From the NCBI RefSeq assembly GCF_023715685.1, contig NZ_JAMBOQ010000010.1, positions 1 to 62,757 of the forward strand: a stretch of 62,757 nt of DNA, given 5' to 3'. Every line of letters begins with the position of its first letter. Position 1 is the stretch's first letter. The translations under genes and the position numbers were made by a program. The notes below the pieces were generated by a model that saw nothing but the letters and a program-made list of their open reading frames with translations, was not told where the DNA came from and ran no database searches. This DNA is from Priestia aryabhattai. Lineage in GTDB: Bacteria > Bacillota > Bacilli > Bacillales > Bacillaceae_H. This document shows positions 50,147-58,679 of the stretch, in pieces.

Positions 50147-50725
50147 TTAAGCCTTTATTTCTTCGGCTAAATTTTGGATTAATTCTTTTGTGGTTAAAAC
50201 TGTAGCAAACTCATTGTCTAAAGTAGCTAATGAAACATTATGTATTTGTTCAGCTGAATAATACGTATTATCTGCCCCTTTTATTGCAAATGCAGCTGTT
50301 GCATCTGATACTAAGTACGTTTCAAATCCTAAATTACCACTCATTCGAGTAGTAGTTGAGACACAGTGTGGAGTTGTTAACCCTACTATTACAACCTTTT
50401 CTATTTGGTTTTCTTTTAAATGTTTTTCGAGTCCAGTTCCTATAAATGCACTATTTACTTTCTTTTTAAAGATAGGTTCATTTTCAGCTGGGACTGCAAC
50501 ATCTTTAAAATCTGAGGTTGGTTTATTAGGATGAAAAATCGAATGGTCGTTATTAGATAAGTGCTGAATATGTATAATTGGGTATTTCTTTTCTCTCCAT
50601 GTCTTTAAAAGCACTTGAATATTGTCTTCAGCGTTTAGGTTATTTCTTATCCCCCACTTTTCATCTTCAAAAGCCCTTTGAACATCGATAATAATTAAAG
50701 CCGTATTGCTAAAATCTTTTCTCAT
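50147..50725 (-). CDS. Isochorismatase-family cysteine hydrolase
   Basis: Protein of 192 residues. Catalytic Asp in ALIIIDVQRAF, Lys in FKKKVNSAFIGTGLEKHL, Cys in VVIVGLTTPHCVSTTTRMSG, and the cis-peptide before Thr. These enzymes hydrolyse amides such as nicotinamide or act on isochorismate; the substrate is not clear. ATG 50725 has GGAGGAG upstream. The motif end and the stop lie close, with the neighbour at 50974 divergent and of the same family. Confidence 0.88.
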   Translation of the reverse strand: MRKDFSNTALIIIDVQRAFEDEKWGIRNNLNAEDNIQVLLKTWREKKYPIIHIQHLSNNDHSIFHPNKPTSDFKDVAVPAENEPIFKKKVNSAFIGTGLEKHLKENQIEKVVIVGLTTPHCVSTTTRMSGNLGFETYLVSDATAAFAIKGADNTYYSAEQIHNVSLATLDNEFATVLTTKELIQNLAEEIKA

Positions 50726-50973
50726 ATGTAATTCTCCTCCACTCTTTTCTACATATTTTAACATTTATGTTAGCTTGGTGAATTAAAAATAAGAATTTTA
50801 TTTAAGCATATAAACTTCCTAAAAGCAGTATTATATTTTCTATTGGTGCATATCATATACACTTCGAAGAAGGATAGATTACGTAAGTTCAAGCTATATA
50901 ATATAAGATTTTAATTTGATATAATATTATTTTGAATTTTTTACCACGAAAATTAATAGGGGGATAAAATGAA

Positions 50974-51510
50974 ATGAGTAAAAAAATGGCTTTGTTGCTT
51001 GTAGATGTTCAAAACATTATGTTTTCTTATGAAGGTGGATCTTTATGGAATGAACAGCAAATACTTAAAAATATTACTTCTCTAAGAGAAAAAGCGCACA
51101 AATCTAATATACCAATTATCTATATACAGCATACAGACCCCAGTTCCGATAGTATGCTTAGTGAAGGAAAAGTCACATGGGAAATCCATCGGGATGTTCG
51201 CCCCCTACCAACAGACACAGTTATTCAAAAATCTTCTTGGGACGCATTTTATCAAACAACTTTACATAAAAAACTTCAGGAACTTGAAATCGGAAAATTA
51301 GTTATTGCAGGCATGCAAACTGAATTTTGTTTAGATACTACTTGTAGAAGAGCATATAGCTTAGGTTATAAAGAGAATATCTTAGTAAAAGATGCCCATA
51401 GCACATTTGATACGGCTGTACTTCCAGCTTCTAAAATAGTAGAACATCATAATAATATGCTGGGTGGCAGATTTGTTACATTAAAAGAAGTAAACGAAGT
51501 TATATTTTAA
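50974..51510 (+). CDS. Isochorismatase-family cysteine hydrolase, second
   Basis: Protein of 178 residues with Asp in ALLLVDVQNIM, Lys in VIQKSSWDAFYQTTLHKKL, Cys in LVIAGMQTEFCLDTTCRRA. The two isochorismatase-fold proteins are only distantly alike and stand back to back. AGGGGGATAAA precedes ATG 50974. Probably a nicotinamidase-like or streptothricin-hydrolase-like enzyme. Confidence 0.88.
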   Translation: MSKKMALLLVDVQNIMFSYEGGSLWNEQQILKNITSLREKAHKSNIPIIYIQHTDPSSDSMLSEGKVTWEIHRDVRPLPTDTVIQKSSWDAFYQTTLHKKLQELEIGKLVIAGMQTEFCLDTTCRRAYSLGYKENILVKDAHSTFDTAVLPASKIVEHHNNMLGGRFVTLKEVNEVIF

Positions 51511-51535
51511 GCTAATAAAAAACTTTTTAAAGGAA

Positions 51536-51562
51536 AAACAGCCTTTAACAGGCTGTTTTTTA
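51536..51562 (+). terminator. Terminator after 50974-51510
   Basis: AAACAGCCTTTAACAGGCTG followed by a T run. Confidence 0.9.
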
Positions 51563-51564
51563 TT

Positions 51565-51608
51565 CCTAGATCGCTGATTACGTTAACTAAGATTGAATAT
51601 GCTATACA
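51565..51608 (+). repeat. Dispersed intergenic motif, copy 10
   Basis: GATTACGTTAACTAAGATTG, then AATATGCTATAC. Followed by a minus-strand gene end. Confidence 0.6.
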
Positions 51609-51632
51609 TAAGGTTTAGCAACTAAAAAGAAT

Positions 51633-51887
51633 TTATTCCCTTTCTCTAATACCTAACACATCCCAGGTATTTCCCCATTCTTTCATTGCTTCGAATATTG
51701 GACGTATCGTTTTTCCTTTATCAGTAAGAGAGTATTCTACATGAGGAGGTATCTCTGAATATATTTTACGTGTAATAATTTCCTCATCATGTAGTTCCTT
51801 TAAACGTAAAGAAAGAGTTCGAGGGCTTACTCCTTTTAAAGATTTTTGTATTTCCCCAAAACGTTTTGGTCCAGTAAAAAGTTCTCT
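51633..51887 (-). pseudogene. HxlR-family regulator truncated by an IS6 element
   Basis: The last 85 residues of an HxlR winged helix are intact: TGPKRFGEIQKSLKGVSPRT, LSLRLKELHDEEIITRKIYS, HVEYSLTDKGKTIRPIF. The first 25 or so residues, with the Cys and first helix, are replaced where IS sequence begins at 51888. The open frame runs on into the IS to 51992 but that part is not native. The missing start is not found on the other side of the IS. Confidence 0.8.
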
Positions 51888-52750
51888 GGTTCTGGTGCGA
51901 AAATTAAAAAATATATGCAAGTAACCTTCCAAACTTGGACATACTGATACTAGTACTCTAAAAAAGGGGATGCGATTAGTATGAAAAAGCAAAATCTATT
52001 CAAATGGAAACATTATCAACCTGATCTTATTTTATTAACCGTGAGATGGTACCTACGGTACAACCTCAGTTTTCGTGATATAGTAGAGATGATGGAAGAA
52101 CGCGGATTATCGATTGCTCATACAACGATTATGCGTTGGGTTCATCAGTATGGTCCTGAACTAGATGAACGAGTACGGCGGCACCTTAAGCTAATCAATG
52201 ATTCCTGGAGAGTGGATGAAACGTATATTAAGGTAAAAGGTCAATGGATGTACCTATATCGTGCCGTTGATTCAAAAGGAAATACGATTGATTTTTATTT
52301 AAGCAAAACAAGAGATCATAAGGCTGCAAAACGCTTTTTCAAGAAAGCTTTGCGGTCTTTTCATGTTTCAATGCCCCGTGTCATAACAGTCGATAAGAAT
52401 CCGGCCTATCCTGTGGCTATTGAAGAGTTGAAGAAAGAGAAAAAGATGCCCGTAGGCATCCAAATAAGGCGGATAAAATATCTAAATAACATCGTGGAAC
52501 AAGATCACCGGTTTATTAAGAAGCGTGTTCGTTCGATGTTAGGGTTGAAATCATTTCGTACAGCCACTTACATACTGAGTGGCATAGAAGTCATGCATAT
52601 GCTGAAAAAGAAGCAAGTTTACCGAGAGGTGAAGTCTGCCCAAAGTAGAAAAGAATTCATCCATCAACTGTTTGGGTTAGCCTCATAAGCTAGTAATACA
52701 AGGGAACCTAACGCTTTATTTTTCTAGCGAATGTTTTTTGCACCACAACC
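51888..52750 (+). mobile_element. IS6-family (IS240-like) element A, 863 bp
   Basis: Ends GGTTCTGGTGCGAAAAT at the left and GCACCACAACC at the right. The 8 bases outside (AGTTCTCT and TATTTAAA) do not match, so the flanks have been rearranged. It truncates the HxlR gene. Confidence 0.88.
51981..52688 (+). CDS. IS6-family transposase, element A
   Basis: Protein of 235 residues. The N-terminal FKWKHYQPDLILLTVRWYLR leads into an HTH (LSIAHTTIMRWVHQYGPELD). The DDE core has Asp in WRVDETYIKVKGQW, Asp in VITVDKNPAYP, and Glu in NNIVEQDHRFIKKRVRSMLG. Intact. GGGGATGCGATTAGT precedes ATG 51981. About 90 per cent like the transposase at 54954 by eye. Confidence 0.95.
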   Translation: MKKQNLFKWKHYQPDLILLTVRWYLRYNLSFRDIVEMMEERGLSIAHTTIMRWVHQYGPELDERVRRHLKLINDSWRVDETYIKVKGQWMYLYRAVDSKGNTIDFYLSKTRDHKAAKRFFKKALRSFHVSMPRVITVDKNPAYPVAIEELKKEKKMPVGIQIRRIKYLNNIVEQDHRFIKKRVRSMLGLKSFRTATYILSGIEVMHMLKKKQVYREVKSAQSRKEFIHQLFGLAS

Positions 52751-52788
52751 TATTTAAAGAGGCTTGTAAAGTATATTTTTTATCTATC

Positions 52789-54600
52789 TTATTTGTTGTC
52801 TCTACGATCTTCTTTATCATTTCTTTCAATATTATTACCTTTTTGATTATCTCCAAGAGAAGGTAAACCAGATAAATAGCCTGCATTTCCTGGATTTTGA
52901 GAACCTGCCATAAGATACGTAAATCCGTTTAAGCTATCGATTGCTTGTATACCAGTCACTTCACCTCCAGCAGGAGCAGAGAGAATACGAGAAAGTTTTT
53001 TGGTATCAATATTATAAGACCATCCGTAGTTATTGTGGTGTTTGTTTCCATCCTCGGCAATAAATAATGTTCTCATCTTTTCAGAGTATGTGATATTATC
53101 AGGATTAGAAATTTTATCAGGGTTTGCTGTATTTCCTTTTGCATCTTTAGAAGGAAGATCTTCTCCTAATACGAGTCCATCCATTTTATTTGCTACATAG
53201 TTACTCTTAATCGTAGCACCCTCACGATCCTTTTGACCCCCAGTTAACGATAGTTCATAAATTCCACCCGCATTCACTTTAGGAACATGAATATCGTCTA
53301 CAGGATCAGTAGAGTTAGCTGTCATTCCACCGGCAATCGTTGACATGGTCATGTAAATTTTGTTATCCGCCTTGTTTAGCTCAACTGTTTCCATCTTATT
53401 GAACTCTGAAGTTGCTCCTAATAGAGCGCCGTAGCGACGTGATTCTAGGAAAGCAGCTGCTTTTTCCATACCAGGTTTTAACTTGAGCCACTCTTCTTTC
53501 CCACCACTGCTGTTAGTTTTTACTCTTGTAAACCCGTTTGCTTTTGCATATTCTACATCATCAGTCGTTTCAAAAATGTCACTAAACTTCAAGGTTTGAG
53601 CTATTTTTTTGATTTCTTTATCATTTGCATGGCCTAGCTTGATCCATTCTAAATCAGCAGAACCGCCATTTTCTTCACTCGTTTGATTCCATTTTGCAGC
53701 ATAAAGCGTACCTGATGATAAATCTTTTTCTTTATCTGCTACATACATAAACGACATCGTATAATTTCCATCGTCACCATAATAAACCGTACGGTTATCT
53801 GGCGCGACTTTTACATTTTCAGATGAAAGGCGACCCATACTATAATGTTTAACAGCAGTAGATTTCCCTCCTGGATGAACTGTTACTTCTGGAATATGAC
53901 CGTAAAGATATGGATTTCCTATCATCGTATTATCTTGATAATAGTTACGAGCAAATTGAGTAACAGAAGAGTTTTCAGGATTTACTTCATGTGCTCTTGC
54001 ATCCGGCTCGTATTCTTCACTACCTAAATGAGTATTCCAAGGAGATAAGGAACCTGCGCAAGGCGTCCAGATTCCCCCATCAGCCGAAAAATCAATAGGG
54101 TTCGTATCCGTTACCGTTAGTTCTCCAGTCTTCTTATTTTGTTCCACAGCATTTAACATCATGGTTTTTGGCATATTTCCGATACTATTTGATGGCATTC
54201 CTTCATAATGATTCACCATGTATAACTTTCCCTTTACTTTTAAAAGTGTATTACTATCAGGCGAAGCGGAAATATAGGGTTCTCCTTCAGTATTGGTTAT
54301 CATCTTTCCATTTGCATCGTAAGCAGCACCCGCGATTTTTCCATTAACCACATCGCCAGGTTGGAATAGTGTTTTGTATTCTAATGGAAGAGTCTTTTGA
54401 GAACCATTACTGTATGTAACCATAGCCGATGCTTCACTGTACATCTTTGAACGTTCTTCAGCCGTATTAGGAGTATCCATCCCAACAAACTCCACTTTGT
54501 CTACGGAAACAGTTTTTTCAGGATTCGCGAATACATTTGTGGCTGTTGGAAATAAAACAGCTAAACTTAACAAGGGAACTATTATTTTTTGTTTTTTCAT
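52789..54600 (-). CDS. Secreted PhoX/DUF839-family protein
   Basis: Protein of 603 residues. Signal peptide KKQKIIVPLLSLAVLFPTAT ending NVFA. The body shows the DUF839/PhoX plan: GGIWTPCAGSLSPWNTHLG near residue 180, YYGDDGNYTMSFMYVADKEK near 300, then VDDIHVPKVNAGGIYELSL and RTLFIAEDGNKHHNNYGWSY. PhoX enzymes are calcium-dependent phosphatases. The tail is Asn/Asp-rich. ATG 54600 has GGAGG upstream; the ORF to 54726 has no such site. IS6 copies flank it on both sides. Confidence 0.8.
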   Translation of the reverse strand: MKKQKIIVPLLSLAVLFPTATNVFANPEKTVSVDKVEFVGMDTPNTAEERSKMYSEASAMVTYSNGSQKTLPLEYKTLFQPGDVVNGKIAGAAYDANGKMITNTEGEPYISASPDSNTLLKVKGKLYMVNHYEGMPSNSIGNMPKTMMLNAVEQNKKTGELTVTDTNPIDFSADGGIWTPCAGSLSPWNTHLGSEEYEPDARAHEVNPENSSVTQFARNYYQDNTMIGNPYLYGHIPEVTVHPGGKSTAVKHYSMGRLSSENVKVAPDNRTVYYGDDGNYTMSFMYVADKEKDLSSGTLYAAKWNQTSEENGGSADLEWIKLGHANDKEIKKIAQTLKFSDIFETTDDVEYAKANGFTRVKTNSSGGKEEWLKLKPGMEKAAAFLESRRYGALLGATSEFNKMETVELNKADNKIYMTMSTIAGGMTANSTDPVDDIHVPKVNAGGIYELSLTGGQKDREGATIKSNYVANKMDGLVLGEDLPSKDAKGNTANPDKISNPDNITYSEKMRTLFIAEDGNKHHNNYGWSYNIDTKKLSRILSAPAGGEVTGIQAIDSLNGFTYLMAGSQNPGNAGYLSGLPSLGDNQKGNNIERNDKEDRRDNK

Positions 54601-54750
54601 CTCGATTACCTCCATATTTTGTTGAATCGTGTTGTTACCTGTCTTAATGATAAAGAGTAAATATTGAGGGAATATATTAAGAATGTAAAAATTATATAAA
54701 TATCGAAAGCTATGAAAAACAGACACTATCTCTGAATTTTCTTAGGGTGC

Positions 54751-54890
54751 TATTCTGGTGCAAAAACTTCAAGGTCATTGTAATGAATCTCTAAATCTTG
54801 AACATACTGATACTAGTACTCTAAAAAGGACGTGATTAGTCAGTATGGAAAAGAAAAATCTGTTCAAGTAGAAACATTATCAACCTGATC
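54751..54890 (+). mobile_element. Truncated IS6-family remnant
   Basis: Left end CTATTCTGGTGCAAAAAC and leader of an IS240-like copy, with the transposase start ATG 54845 (MEKKNLFK, then TAG where Trp stands in the intact copies). It is cut off after KHYQPD by element B at 54891. Confidence 0.8.
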
Positions 54891-55751
54891 GGTTCTGGTG
54901 CAAAGATTAAGTTCCTTTGAAAGAAGCATATAGATTCCTAACCGAATCTGTTCTTAGGCAACCATTCCAAATAGTTGATAGATGAACTTCATTTGATTTC
55001 GGACAGACTTGTCCTGTAAAACAAGTTGCCCCTTTTTTATCATATGCATTGCTTCTATTCCAGAAATAATAGATGTAGCTGTGCGAAAGGATTTTAGTCC
55101 TAACATTGAACGAACTCGCTTTTTAATAAAACGATGATCTTGTTCCACGATGTTATTTAGATATTTGACTTGCCTTATTTGGATGCCTACAGGCATCTTT
55201 TTTTCTTTCTTTAACTCTTCAATGGCTATAGGATAGGCTGGGTTCTTGTCTACTGTGATCACACGGGGCTTGGAAACATGAAAAGATCGCAAAGCTTTCT
55301 TGAAGAAGCGCTTTGCAGCCCTATGATCTCTTGTTTTACTTAGGTAAAAATCAATTGTATTTCCTTCTGAATCAACGGCACGATACAAATACATCCATTG
55401 TCCTTTTACTTTTATATAGGTCTCATCCACTCGCCAAGAATCATTAATTGTCTTAAGGTGACGCCGTACTCGCTCATCTAATTCAGGGCCATATTGATGA
55501 ACCCAGCGCATAATTGTTGTATGAGCAATGGAAAGTCCTCGTTCTTCCATCATTTCAACCAAATCACGAAAGCTGAGGTTATACCGTAGGTACCATCTTA
55601 CATTTAACATAATGATATCAGGTTGATAGTGTTTCCACTTAAATGAATTTTGCTTTTCCATACCGATCACTTCCTTTTTAGAGTACTAGTATCAGTATGT
55701 TCAAGATTTAGTGATTCATTGCAAGTGTTTTGAAGTTTTTGCACCAGAACC
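54891..55751 (-). mobile_element. IS6-family (IS240-like) element B, about 861 bp
   Basis: Inverted ends GGTTCTGGTGCAAAGAT and (from the other side) GGTTCTGGTGCAAAAAC. It lies inside the remnant at its left and truncates a small gene at its right; the 8-bp flanks differ (ACCTGATC and TTTTATTT). Confidence 0.88.
54954..55661 (-). CDS. IS6-family transposase, element B
   Basis: Protein of 235 residues with the same layout as element A: HTH LSIAHTTIMRWVHQYGPELD, DDE residues in WRVDETYIKVKGQW, VITVDKNPAYP and NNIVEQDHRFIKKR. ATG 55661 (MEKQNSFKWKHYQPD) has AGGAAGTGATCG upstream. Intact. Confidence 0.95.
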   Translation of the reverse strand: MEKQNSFKWKHYQPDIIMLNVRWYLRYNLSFRDLVEMMEERGLSIAHTTIMRWVHQYGPELDERVRRHLKTINDSWRVDETYIKVKGQWMYLYRAVDSEGNTIDFYLSKTRDHRAAKRFFKKALRSFHVSKPRVITVDKNPAYPIAIEELKKEKKMPVGIQIRQVKYLNNIVEQDHRFIKKRVRSMLGLKSFRTATSIISGIEAMHMIKKGQLVLQDKSVRNQMKFIYQLFGMVA

Positions 55752-55818
55752 TTTTATTTAAGATGATGTTAAGTGCATCCGATGTGATTTTATAATTTTG
55801 ACCAACCATGATTTCCAT
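55752..55818 (-). pseudogene. 5' fragment of a gene cut off by element B
   Basis: GGGAGAGATAACA leads into ATG 55818 and MEIMVGQNYKITSDALNIIL before the IS end. The rest of the gene is missing. A hairpin AGCC...GGCT lies in its leader. Family not recognised. Confidence 0.5.
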
Positions 55819-56029
55819 TGTTATCTCTCCCTCAACAGCCTTTTTCTTGGCTTTAGCGATTTAATTAGTTCTTTTCTAAATGAGCTACCGCAATAATATT
55901 TTTTCACAGCATACAATTTGAATATTTTACATTAATAGACTAATAAGACAATCTTTTAGTTTTTTTTGCAAATATTCCATATATTCGTATATAATGTAAT
56001 ATTTAGTACATAGCACAAGGAGTAACATA

Positions 56030-56134
56030 ATGAATAGACGAACTAAGAATAAACGATCATTTGGATGTCTTGTAAGTTTCATAGTTTTATATATTATAGT
56101 AGGTTTAATATACATTACAATCACCAACTTATAA
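56030..56134 (+). CDS. Very small membrane protein
   Basis: Protein of 34 residues: a basic head MNRRTKNKRSFGCLV and one membrane helix SFIVLYIIVGLIYITITNL. CAAGGAG lies 9 bases before ATG 56030 and a hairpin terminator follows. The basic-then-hydrophobic layout is like many Bacillus small proteins. Confidence 0.6.
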   Translation: MNRRTKNKRSFGCLVSFIVLYIIVGLIYITITNL

Positions 56135-56136
56135 CA

Positions 56137-56160
56137 AAGGGTTTGTCGAAACCTTTTGTC
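56137..56160 (+). terminator. Terminator after the 34-residue gene
   Basis: AAAGGGTTT GTCG AAACCTTT followed by TGT. Confidence 0.7.
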
Positions 56161-56204
56161 TTCTAACAGTCTCTTGTATTGAAATTTTTTCCTCATAATT
56201 ATTA

Positions 56205-56420
56205 TCAAAAGGTTCCCTTCCCCTCCCTTAATCGCTTATTTTTCTTCTTCAACTTAGATATTTCACCTTTTAAGTACGATATTTCTTTATTCGAATCTCC
56301 TAATGGTTTCTTTACAGATATATTTAATGACTCGAACAACGGCTTTAACTTTGGAACACTAAATGTTTGTTGATGGTCAAATACTTTTTGAAACTCAGCC
56401 TGTGCTTCCTTGTACTTCAC
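56205..56420 (-). CDS. Small coiled-coil protein
   Basis: Protein of 71 residues from GTG 56420 (GGAGG 6 bases upstream): MKYKEAQAEFQKVFDHQQTF, then a C-terminal coiled coil EISYLKGEISKLKKKNKRLR. The ORF can be extended to 56456 but has no ribosome binding site there. Function unknown. Confidence 0.6.
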   Translation of the reverse strand: MKYKEAQAEFQKVFDHQQTFSVPKLKPLFESLNISVKKPLGDSNKEISYLKGEISKLKKKNKRLREGKGTF

Positions 56421-56511
56421 GGTTATCCTCCAATTAAAAGGAGTCAAATTCATCATCTTTTGAAACCTTTTCCAATTTTAACCGTAGTTATTAGAAAAGG
56501 GGGTCTAGAAT

Positions 56512-56700
56512 ATGAAAGAATATCGTTTTGAAAAAATTGAACTAAAATCCTTCTCGCGTGATCCTAAAGAGGATTATCACGAGATTATTCATGAGGCTGC
56601 AAAGGATGGATGGGAATTAGTTCAAATATTCGCTCCTGGCACTGCTTCGTATGGTACTGCCGCATATTTTGAAATCATTTTTTCTAGAGAAATCGATTAA
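56512..56700 (+). CDS. DUF4177 family protein
   Basis: Protein of 62 residues: YRFEKIELKSFSRDPKEDYH, EIIHEAAKDGWELVQIFAPG, AYFEIIFSREID, the alpha-beta DUF4177 pattern with the GWELV core. AAAAGGGGGTC precedes ATG 56512. Function unknown. Confidence 0.85.
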   Translation: MKEYRFEKIELKSFSRDPKEDYHEIIHEAAKDGWELVQIFAPGTASYGTAAYFEIIFSREID

Positions 56701-56745
56701 ATTGATGGGAAGGGACTAATTGAATCTATCCCTTCCTTCTTTATT

Positions 56746-56885
56746 TAAGCAGCACCATTTTCCGCACTATCGTCAGACTCTTCAATCTTTTCTTCTGACA
56801 CTCCTTCAGAGGCTGAAAGGTCTAAACTCTTCTTTTCCTTTCTTTTTATAGATGTAAAAATAGTATATTACTAATCCAAACCTAT
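56746..56885 (-). pseudogene. Decayed tail of a small membrane protein
   Basis: The minus strand reads GLVIYYFYIYKKKGKEE and, after a frame change, LDLSASEGVSEEKIEESDDS, AENGAA, stop at 56746. A helix end plus an acidic tail, without a start. The rest of 56701-57061 is non-coding. Confidence 0.4.
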
Positions 56886-56950
56886 ATGGTAGGGAAAACA
56901 CTTGAATGAGCAGTTAAAAGGATCTTTTAAACCGAAGATCTTTTTCAGTG

Positions 56951-56993
56951 CCGATAATACCTGTTATGTTAACTAAGAATGTATATCTTATAC
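56951..56993 (+). repeat. Dispersed intergenic motif, copy 11 (closest to consensus)
   Basis: CCGATAATACCTGTTATG, then TTAACTAAGAATGTATAT and CTTATAC. All 14 copies: 709, 1410, 2066, 5046, 7320 (minus), 46258, 47383, 48601, 50088, 51565, 56951, 57785, 58129, 58567. Confidence 0.75.
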
Positions 56994-57061
56994 AACTTAT
57001 TAAATGTAATTTATGTTGGGTTATAATAAAGCTACCAATTATATAAAAGTGAGGACTTATA

Positions 57062-57736
57062 ATGATAAATGAACCTTATGGACAGCATTGGAAGGGTAAT
57101 AAAGGTTTTAGAGCCATTGAAGGTAGTGATGTTTATAATCATCGTTTTGGAGGACAAGATTGGAATGTACCAAAATGTCAGTTATGTGGCGAAGATTTAC
57201 ATCAGATTTTATGTTTTGATTTAAAGGATGATAGATTAAGTGAACTAAGAACTTCTAAACTTGAAGAATTACCTTTAATATCATGTTTAAATTGTTCAAC
57301 TTTATGGGAGCCTCAACTATTTCAGTTAAATCCTTCAACAAAAAATGTTACTATTTTAATTCAAAATGATAGGGAAGAATGGATTCAAGAAGAAGAAGAT
57401 AAAATACCAGTTCCTCTTCCTAATACGAAATTTAAACTTATCAATATGTCAGAAGAAGATATACCGGTCAATGAAGATGCCTATTATGATGCATTTGACT
57501 TATTTGGTCAGGAGTATGTATGTAGAGTATTAGGAGCTCCTTTATATGTCGAAAAGCCAAATGATATAAGCTGTCCAACATGTAACCATGACATGAAATA
57601 TGTTTCAAGTGTTACTCAAGATTTTAATGCACGAGATCTTGTGTCAGTGGTGGACTTCTTCCTGGGAGAAATGATTGTATATTTTTATTTTTGTAAGGAA
57701 TGTTTAACGGTAAAAACAGAGGTACAAGGTACATAA
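57062..57736 (+). CDS. Cys-rich protein with four CxxC motifs
   Basis: Protein of 224 residues with CxxC at CQLC, CLNC, CPTC and CKEC, likely binding one or two zinc ions. Between them is a beta-rich acidic middle (EEDKIPVPLPNTKFKLINMS). The pairing of CxxC sites across the length resembles DUF1963-type or rubredoxin-like zinc proteins, but I cannot fix the family. GTGAGG precedes ATG 57062. Confidence 0.65.
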   Translation: MINEPYGQHWKGNKGFRAIEGSDVYNHRFGGQDWNVPKCQLCGEDLHQILCFDLKDDRLSELRTSKLEELPLISCLNCSTLWEPQLFQLNPSTKNVTILIQNDREEWIQEEEDKIPVPLPNTKFKLINMSEEDIPVNEDAYYDAFDLFGQEYVCRVLGAPLYVEKPNDISCPTCNHDMKYVSSVTQDFNARDLVSVVDFFLGEMIVYFYFCKECLTVKTEVQGT

Positions 57737-57746
57737 CAACTACATT

Positions 57747-57769
57747 AGCTATAAAAGCCCTTTTAAGGG
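57747..57769 (+). terminator. Terminator after 57062-57736
   Basis: AAAAGCCCTTTTAAGGGC followed by TTTTT. Confidence 0.9.
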
Positions 57770-57784
57770 CTTTTTGTACTTCTA

Positions 57785-57821
57785 CCGATAAAATTCATTA
57801 TGTTAACCAACATTAAGTAAT
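57785..57821 (+). repeat. Dispersed intergenic motif, copy 12
   Basis: CCGATAAAATTCATTATG, then TTAACCAACATTAAG. Confidence 0.6.
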
Positions 57822-57874
57822 CTTCTTTATGTTAAAATGTACATAGAAACATGTATGAGTCTGGAGGCAAGGCC

Positions 57875-58108
57875 ATGAAACGTGCAATAGGGGTATTTCT
57901 TATTGCTCAAGCTTTATTAACGTACTTAACTATGAATACAATTTATACTCCTTATACGGTTAGAATATTAGATAGAAATACTGGAGTTATGACAGTTTCA
58001 TATAGTTTCCCTTTAACGTACTGGTTAATTTATATAGGTTTGGGCGTTATGCTTATAGTGGGAACATATTTAGTTTTTGCTAAAGAAAAGAAGCAGATCT
58101 TTAATTAA
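57875..58108 (+). CDS. Small membrane protein
   Basis: Protein of 77 residues with two helices (AIGVFLIAQALLTYLTM and YWLIYIGLGVMLIVGTYLVF) joined by an outside loop. GGAGGCAAGGCC precedes ATG 57875, so the longer ORF start is not used. Function unknown. Confidence 0.7.
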   Translation: MKRAIGVFLIAQALLTYLTMNTIYTPYTVRILDRNTGVMTVSYSFPLTYWLIYIGLGVMLIVGTYLVFAKEKKQIFN

Positions 58109-58122
58109 AGGTCTGCTTTTTA
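58090..58122 (+). terminator. Terminator overlapping the end of 57875-58108
   Basis: AAGCAGATCTTT / AAAGGTCTGCTTTTT. Confidence 0.85.
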
Positions 58123-58128
58123 TTTCTA

Positions 58129-58173
58129 CCGATAATCCGTTTTATGTTAACTAAGATTATATATGGTATACAC
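58129..58173 (+). repeat. Dispersed intergenic motif, copy 13
   Basis: CCGATAATCCGTTTTATG, then TTAACTAAGATTATATATGG and TATAC. Confidence 0.7.
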
Positions 58174-58231
58174 TTTTAAAATGTCTTATATTGTATGATA
58201 TAAAGAAAAATGAAATTATGAAAGAGGTAAA

Positions 58232-58555
58232 ATGATGTCCGTAACGTTTTATATAGCAGATAGTAAAGAAGAAGTTAATGATGCTGAATATGGTGTCTAT
58301 CTAGAAGATGAGGTACATGATTATTTATGGGAGAAAGCAAAAGGTAATCGCTATGAATTTGAATTGTTACTTAATTTAGATCCATACGATCATAAGCAAT
58401 TTAATGTACATGAGGTAAAAAGGTTAAATCGAATATGTGAAATTATTTTAAGCGAGTATAAAGAGCCTTTTGTAATAGAATTTGTACAAGAGTTACATAA
58501 CTTATGTATTAAGGCTTTAGATAAAAACAAGCTCATATTTGCACTCGGAGATTGA
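58232..58555 (+). CDS. Hypothetical small protein
   Basis: Protein of 107 residues (106 if ATG 58235 is used): MSVTFYIADSKEEVNDAEYG, then helical and acidic, with RYEFELLLNLDPYDHKQFNV. GAAAGAGG precedes the start. It resembles small stress or immunity-type orphans of Bacillus; family not recognised. Confidence 0.7.
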   Translation: MMSVTFYIADSKEEVNDAEYGVYLEDEVHDYLWEKAKGNRYEFELLLNLDPYDHKQFNVHEVKRLNRICEIILSEYKEPFVIEFVQELHNLCIKALDKNKLIFALGD

Positions 58556-58566
58556 TTTCTTTGGCT

Positions 58567-58605
58567 ACCTATAAGCTACATTATGGTAACTAAGAATGAA
58601 TAACA
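58567..58605 (+). repeat. Dispersed intergenic motif, copy 14
   Basis: CCTATAAGCTACATTATG, then GTAACTAAGAATGAATAAC. Confidence 0.65.
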
Positions 58606-58679
58606 CAAACATAGTGATTTAAATTAACATCATTGATAAGATGGAATTAATAGGTAATTGTCATAGGGGGAAGATGAAT

